Source: Pomphorhynchus laevis (Eukaryota > Acanthocephala > Palaeacanthocephala > Echinorhynchida > Pomphorhynchidae). From it: 64,000 bases of DNA. This document shows, piece by piece, positions 57,830 through 64,000 of the stretch (the stretch's first letter is position 1; every line of letters starts with the position of its first letter). The DNA is taken from NCBI GenBank assembly GCA_012934845.2, contig WNNJ02003839.1, positions 1 to 64,000 on the forward strand. The letters run 5' to 3'. The notes below the pieces were generated by a model. That model worked only from the letters and a program-made list of their open reading frames with translations. It made no database searches and was not told the origin of the DNA. Both the position numbers and the translations under genes were made by a program.

Positions 57830-58175
57830 TCAGATCATCTAACTGAGTCTTTGTATTATAAAGTAACTAAAGACCATCTAACTAGTCTTTATAAATTAAA
57901 AATAATGCTAAATAGAATTTAAATCATTAAATAATAATAAATAACTACTAATTGTTATATAAGATTTTATAAGATTTATATCAAGTTAGAATAAAAAATG
58001 AAATTTAAAATAAAACTATATTTTTATGAATTGACTAATAAATAACAGACGATGTATAAGAATGATGATTCGAGGTCACAAGGAGGAACTGCTATGTAAT
58101 CAGGTGCTGGCTGTAAAGTTACATCTGTAATTTTCTTTACAGCGGGTTGAATTGCGCCAAGTGCAACTCAACCCG
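57830..58175 (+). repeat. Dispersed repeat, copy 1 (pairs with 63,600-63,895), with hairpin
   Basis: Shares an approximately 270-bp direct repeat with 63,600-63,865, including ATGAATTGACTAATAAATAA, CAGACGATGTAT and AGGAGGAACTGCTATG followed by ATCAGG. After the shared part, 58,143-58,175 forms a 15-bp hairpin (CGGGTTGAATTGC against GCAACTCAACCCG, one mismatch). The nature of the repeat is unknown. Confidence 0.7.
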
Positions 58176-60130
58176 ATTGAGCGACATCATAACGATTTAA
58201 GCTAATTTCAACAGTGAATATTGCAAATTTTAATTTTATATTTTGTTCATAAAATATAATAGATAATATATAATACATAAAATATAATACATTATATTAT
58301 TATATATATTATAAAATATATATATTAATATAAAAATATTATTATAAAATAGAAATTTAATATTTATATTAATTTAAAATATTATATATTTGATGTTTTA
58401 TATAGTTTATATTATACACTATGGTATTTGTGTATTTAAAAATTACATTCGGGTTGAATCTAATTTGTTTTAGTGCTCAACCCTCAGAAACACATTCAAA
58501 GTTATGTATTTCAGCAAAACTTCAAAGTTATTTTTTTACATTTTGTATATAAAAATATATGTAATTTAAACAAATGTAAAATTCGATTCTAAACAAAAAT
58601 TATAGGATCATTGAACATCTGTTTAATTTATTCTCATTAATGCATTTTAACTAGAAACTAAATATAGAAAATTGTAAATTTTAAATAGTATTTCAATACT
58701 TAATGTGCTTATTTAAATTATTTTATTAATAAATTACTTTATTTTATGTCTTTCCTGTGCTTAGTATACAATTGTTACTTTAATTATTTTATCTATATCA
58801 ATTTAATGCAGACAATGACTGCGATATATGATTTAGGATCCGCATTTGATCGTTGATAACCATTGATTCCGACCTTGTAGTCTACGATGTTTGAAATTGT
58901 TTAAATTACAAAAAACATGTCATGAATGCAACGTATCGTTTAAATTTAAATGACTATTTGTAATTTTAAATTTAGACCTTCCTTCTTTAGATTCTTGCAG
59001 GACCGGATATTACGTTAAGAAAATTAAACAAACGAATTTAATAAAATGTAAATTTATATTTATTGCTTAATCTCTATATTATATGTGGCAATCTATAAGA
59101 CGTTTATCTAATAATATGCTGTATTGCCTGAATTTTTATGTTTTCAATGATTCATATTAGGAAAATTTGGTATTTGAAAACTTGTTGATTTAAAACAATC
59201 AATGGCGAACTTAAATAGCTCCTTGCTATTATTCTGATATTTAATGTCATAATAATAAGTATCCTTATAAACACAAAGTTTATCAGCTCAATTTATTGAA
59301 AGTTTATCAAGTTTATTAGCTCTCAGTTTATTTTATTCCAAAAATATTAATAAAATCTATTTATTTTAATTCATTTTATTTTAATCTGCTCTCGGTTATA
59401 TTTTTATTTAAAATACGTGAAATAAAATTTTAAAAATTATTTATCGATTAAGAATAAATTAGATTCGCAATTGAATTTAAATTGCAAATTATACTATGGA
59501 TTAGTAATTTATGATTTATTGCATAGACATCCGATAAGTTTAAATTCAATTTTTTTGCAGATTAAACTTCGAGCAAACACAGTTATTACAGTACACGACT
59601 GGACAAAATATTGCTATGGTATTTATAATAAGAGATTAAAATTCGAATGTTTATCAATCATATACGTACTGGAACGTATGTACTTAAACATACGTATGTA
59701 TTTCAACGTATGTTACACGTACTTGATTACGGACATTGCAAGATTAAATAGATTGCGATTTTACGTTTAATACTGAGTTTAAAAGGAGCCGGAATTCCAT
59801 AGCAAAATTATTATTTATTATTTATTCGATAGGGTAATATTTATTAATAATCACTTGACATCTGTTTTAAAGACTCTCTTTAAATTTAAATTAGAAAACA
59901 CACATACATGTAATAGTTTATTATAAATAAATAAAAAATGCTTTCAAAAACTGAAATGAAATAGTGATTTAATCAATCTAGCAATAGCGACTTAAAAGAA
60001 TTCAAATAACAGTTAATATCATGAACAGATGTTTTCGATTATAATATAAATATAAAATTATAATATATTAAATATTATAATATGTTACAATATAAATTAT
60101 AATCATCAATCTTATTATAATTATTATAAT
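58176..60130. other. AT-rich stretch with one weak exon-like segment
   Basis: Mostly AT-rich and non-coding. 59,561-59,618 has a good acceptor (TTTTTTTGCAG) and a GTATTT donor, and two frames are open across it, but nothing links it to a known gene. The 99-codon open frame crossing it (59,471-59,770) has no protein-like composition. Confidence 0.3.
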
Positions 60131-60177
60131 AATTAGGCTAGGACACGTTAATAAGATGTATATAGGAAGCCTTCTTA

Positions 60178-60300
60178 GCGACATGCATTATGCTGAGTTT
60201 TTTTAGAAAGAAACACTGTACTATACTTTGTATAGCAAAGTTATCAACATGCATAATGCTGAGTTCTCTGGAAAGATACACTGTACTATACTTTGTAACT
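60178..60300 (+). repeat. Tandem duplication, about 66 bp, two copies
   Basis: ACATGCATTATGCTGAGTT ... AACACTGTACTATACTTTGT followed by ACATGCATAATGCTGAGTT ... TACACTGTACTATACTTTGT. The second copy runs into the LINE scrap at 60,350. Confidence 0.75.
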
Positions 60301-60349
60301 GTTCTTCGTATTCGAGAATAGTGAAAATAACTCTCGTGTAATCCTTTCA

Positions 60350-60505
60350 TCTTTTATCGGCAACGACTCCTTACATCTTCTTTCATGCTGTTGGGCAATT
60401 CAGACGTTGCATCGACTGCTTCGGCAGGTAGAACATTCTTCCAGAAATTGACCACCCTCGTCGATAACGTGAATTTTGGAGTCAGCCGATAAGTTCTCTG
60501 TTTAA
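60350..60505 (-). mobile_element. LINE C-terminal scrap
   Basis: On the minus strand about 50 codons read RLTPKFTLSTRVVNFWKNVL and then LPAEAVDATSELPNSMKEDV, ending in a stop near 60,355. This matches the C-terminal RVVNxWNxLPxxVVxAxSxxxFK signature of Jockey/CR1-type LINE ORF2 proteins. The RT itself is absent; a 5'-truncated insertion. Confidence 0.6.
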
Positions 60506-61028
60506 ACTAAGATTGAAGCAATTGAATTGATCCAATCTCAGTTCATTTAATCAATCAAATCAATAATGAAGTATTTTATTTATCAAATAATTCAAAGTTA
60601 TTTTAATATGAAAATTGTATGTAATTACATCAAATATCGAGCATTAAATAATAACAATATAATATTATAATAATATTTATAATATAATAATATTTAATTA
60701 ATATTAATTCTATTTATTTAATATTAATATTAATTATTATATAATAATTATTAATTATATATTAATTTAATTATTATAATTATGCTCAAGCCAACAGGCG
60801 GAGTGGCTTCAATCAATCACTACATTATTATAATTATTATATTATTATGAGCAGATACATCGAATCACGACGAAAGAATCGTAAAGTAAAAGAGAATTTG
60901 ATGAAACATGTATTTATTTATTACACATTAATGTTACTGTCTGTATATAGGCCCATTTGAGGGAACAATTTATTGTTAATAATAATGAGTTAAAATATTT
61001 AATATTTAATATTGTAAATATAATTAAA

Positions 61029-62885
61029 TTAAATATAATTAAAATATAATAAAATTTTAAAATGCTGATGAAGCAGTAAAAAATCTGATGTTGCGTTTGA
61101 AAGCGGCTGAATAGATGTTTTTCTTATTGCTAAACTAGAGCAATAATATTTTTTTAATAATTTAAAAAATAATTAAAGTTTTATTATTTTTTAAAAATGT
61201 TTTTAGATAAAAGCTACGTCTATATTACCTATGCTTGAGCAGAAATGAGAATGTGCTAGAATTACTTTTATGCATCGCCTATTGCGCAAATCCCAAACTC
61301 GCATTGTCTTATCATCGGAAACTGAATATATAAATTTGCCATCTGGGTGGATTCCGATACCTCGAACCCAATTATCGTGCCCTATCTATAAAATGCAAAT
61401 ACATTTATAGAAGTTATTTTTATAATTTTTGTAATAATTTTTTTAAATTTATAGCTTTGGCATTAAGAGTGTCACATCGCTTTTTAAAATACAAATTGAT
61501 TTATCTACTTAAATTGCCAATTTTCTCTTTTACTAAAAACGTTCATGTAAAAGAGATTCGACAAAAAAGGCTGTTTGTTGTGAATATTTACGATCTATAG
61601 CTATTTTATAAAAATTATACGATGATATATGCATAATGATATGATATTAATATTAATAATTATAATATTAAACAAATATAGCGATCTTACTTAGATTGCT
61701 TACAATTATATCAAATTTCGGCGCAAACCAAATTGCTTAGAGCGACAAGCCTTAGCAAAATCATAACATATATAATTCAAGCTACGATATTTTCTATTTT
61801 AAGCAAAATAAAAATAAATGCTAGTCGATAATATAAAACATACCAGTGAAAACATGCATATTCCTAAGGATGCATCCCACAGCTTGATTAATTTATCTCT
61901 AGCACCAGACAATATGTAAGCTCCTTGAGATCGAGATTCAGCTGCTGACTAAATATAAAATTGTACATTTTACAAATAAACTAGAAATGTAATTATGCAA
62001 AAAGCTTTTTTATCAAATAAATATTTAATATAACTAAATAATTAAAATAAGATTTAATTAAAAGGTAAAATAGAATTATATTTTACATATAAGTGAAATT
62101 TACACACTTAAAGTGAACTTATTTATTTATCTAATCCTCTTTTCGATAATATCATAAGCATAAATAATTCATAAAATAAATTTAATTCATAAAATTAATT
62201 ATTGATTATTTATTTCTTACACAAATTATCTCGCATTTATATAAGAACATATTTGAATTTTGTCTTTAAAAAAGCAAATATTATTTTGAATTTTATTTTT
62301 AATATTTTATTTTTTTTATTTTACCCAGTCATTTATTTTTAGTGAATTTATTTTCTACTTCGGGTTAAGCATGTCAAATGCCATAGAGAAATTGGTCTAA
62401 ACTAATTTTCTTTACAAGCCACTTTTAGGATTTTCCGCTTGAAAATTTACTCCGTGTTTCTCTTAGATTTAATTATTTCAAGGTTTGTGAATATATTCAA
62501 ATAAAAGTGGTATAATTTTGCTTTCGTGTCAAAGTGAACTTTCTTTAGATTGATTGACATTATAGACACGAGAAGAGTGTTAGTTGAAAAAAGTGTTCAA
62601 GCTTTTGACGATAGCGTCTACGGAATAAATTCCCAAATAATAAACCTTATTTAAAAATATGTAATTTAAATATTAATTAAAAATATGTAATTAAAATCAC
62701 AAAAATATTGCAAAGTACAACATAAATTAAAACATTTTATGATTACTTACATTACCATTAGAAACTGTAAAGTCGACGTATGAGAAACAAGTTTCAGGTA
62801 GCCATTCGATTGTCTCTATCACATTTGAATGTTCCCGCATTTCGTGCTTGCATTCCATCGATCCTCCGAGCCAAACACGAATAGC
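61029..62885 (-). CDS. LIS1: LIS1 (PAFAH1B1) homologue, C-terminal WD40 exons, partial
   Basis: Regulator of cytoplasmic dynein, needed for nuclear migration and spindle positioning. Four minus-strand exons: 62,885-62,751, 61,948-61,844, 61,385-61,229 and 61,129-61,029. Exons 1-3 match the last WD40 repeats of LIS1: [20 protein letters not shown] (family: [20 protein letters not shown]), [18 protein letters not shown] (family: LLSGSRDKTIKMWDVSTG) and [18 protein letters not shown] (family: [18 protein letters not shown]), then [17 protein letters not shown]. Phases 0, 0, 1 agree; introns are 802, 458 and 99 nt. The last exon starts well (HF(C/V)(S/T)S ... RKTS against HKTA) but lacks the final GSVDQTVKVW blade, so it may be wrong or degenerate. 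The LisH, coiled-coil and first WD repeats are not in the window. Confidence 0.85.
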
Positions 62886-63599
62886 CTGAAATCATAAATA
62901 CTCTGACGACTACGTAGAAATTGGACGTAATAATCTAGAATTCTGATGGCGATAGAAAAGTAATATAAAAAGACTAAAGATTATTTGAAAATACATAAAT
63001 TTCGCAAGAACTTTCTTGACATCTTTCTAGAAAGAAAGCCATATAATTATAATCAAATAATAACTTTTAACTTTATTATATAAAGTTAAAAATTTAGTAA
63101 AAACTAATATAATGTATTATTGCTAAAGCCATTTGTACATCACAATTAAGCGTGATGTATTTTATCAATGAAAAATGATAAAAAATGTTATTTTAAATTT
63201 CGATAAGACTATCTTTATTATCTCCGATAAATAGAATTTTTAATTAGGTAAATTGAAATTAAATTTTAATATTATTTAAACTTTAGAATTTCTATTTTAG
63301 TAATTTAAATATATAAGTCTTCAATGTTTAAAAAATATAGCGGTCTTTAACAGCTATATGCTGCAACATACGAATGACCTTACGAGTTTAAGAAAGGCAA
63401 CTGCTGTGTTGATATGTTTATGAACCGTCATGTTGTTCGAATGTATCTTAAACTCGCTCCCAATTGATCCGTAGTCAGGATACATCGTTTTTGTATGCAA
63501 ATTAATGACCTTATTAATTTGAATAAACATTACGTTAAAACATACGACTGAAAGCATGCAAACACACGACATTCGAGTAAAATATTCAATTGTAGCTTA
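62886..63599. other. Upstream part of LIS1 (intron or flank), AT-rich
   Basis: No further LIS1 exon recognised. The 72-codon minus-strand frame at 63,354-63,572 does not look like a WD repeat. Confidence 0.4.
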
Positions 63600-63895
63600 G
63601 TAATCAAATCAGCTAACTGAGTCTACGTATTTAATATAATTATAAAGTAAACAAAACATAACAATGCTAAATCAAAATTTAATAATTAAATAATAAAATT
63701 AATAATTGTTATGAGATTTTTATAATTTATATCTAATAAAATAAAAAATGAACTTCAAAAAATGCCATTTTTATGAATTGACTAATAAATAACAGACGAT
63801 GTATCAAAATAAGGATTAGAGGTCATCAGGAGGAACTGCTATGCTATCAGGTTTCGGCCCCTAACTCCTCTACCCAACATAGCAGCGGGGCCAAA
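63600..63895 (+). repeat. Dispersed repeat, copy 2 (pairs with 57,830-58,175), with hairpin
   Basis: Direct repeat of the 57.8-kb copy: ATGAATTGACTAATAAATAA, CAGACGATGTAT, AGGAGGAACTGCTATG, ATCAGG. The sequence after the shared part differs but again can pair (GGCCCC at about 63,856 with GGGGCC at about 63,888). Confidence 0.7.
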
Positions 63896-64000
63896 TACAT
63901 GCTAATGATGTATTTCCTCTGAAATAACTATCTAGTATCTTATTCTAATACAAAGTATATTATTTATTATCCATCCATAAAAATTTGCCACTTAAGAGTT

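Noticed and set aside
59471-59770. 99-codon ORF as a gene
   Set aside because: Starts at a non-ATG codon, has a composition typical of AT-rich random sequence and shows no family match; only a short exon-like part with good splice signals is mentioned.

Overview
The window reads as an AT-rich metazoan (invertebrate) nuclear genome. It holds two intron-containing animal genes, many non-LTR retrotransposons, and no bacterial operons. Most introns of the main gene are 45-60 nt; the few long ones are filled with repeats. The phylum cannot be settled from the sequence alone.

Layout. 1-212: gag-like scrap of an old LTR retrotransposon, cut off by a LINE. About 213-20,980: a nest of LINEs. Family A (L2/CR1-like) has copies at 213-4,590 (-) and 12,060-16,425 (+). 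Family C, a relative of A, lies at 6,376-10,460 (-) with a 5'-truncated piece at 17,505-17,775 (-). Family B (CR1/Jockey-like, FADD-type reverse transcriptase) lies at 4,620-6,375, 10,520-17,490 (split by family A copy 2) and 18,060-20,975, all (+). 20,980-23,796: another LINE scrap, a direct repeat and a 14-bp minisatellite.

23,797-56,180 (+) is the most important host feature: a gene of at least 30 exons for NCKAP1/Hem/GEX-3, the scaffold subunit of the WAVE actin-regulatory complex. I rebuilt it exon by exon from recalled family sequence; intron phases agree at nearly all junctions, and no single long ORF reveals it. Its long introns hold a LINE with a restriction-like endonuclease (39,890-43,440), a decayed family-A-like LINE (50,830-53,460), foldback/MITE-like elements, minisatellites and a repeat family that carries hammerhead self-cleaving ribozymes on the minus strand (29.9 kb and 47.8-49.6 kb).

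56,181-61,028: mostly AT-rich sequence with one candidate small spliced gene just after Hem, a repeat also seen at 63.6 kb, and a LINE 3' scrap. 61,029-62,885 (-): C-terminal WD40 exons of LIS1 (PAFAH1B1), the dynein regulator; its 5' part was not found. Both host genes act on the cytoskeleton, but they are convergent and nothing suggests they work as a unit.

The strongest items for a second look are the hammerhead-ribozyme repeat family inside Hem introns and a 3'-terminal RNA hairpin that covaries among the LINE families.
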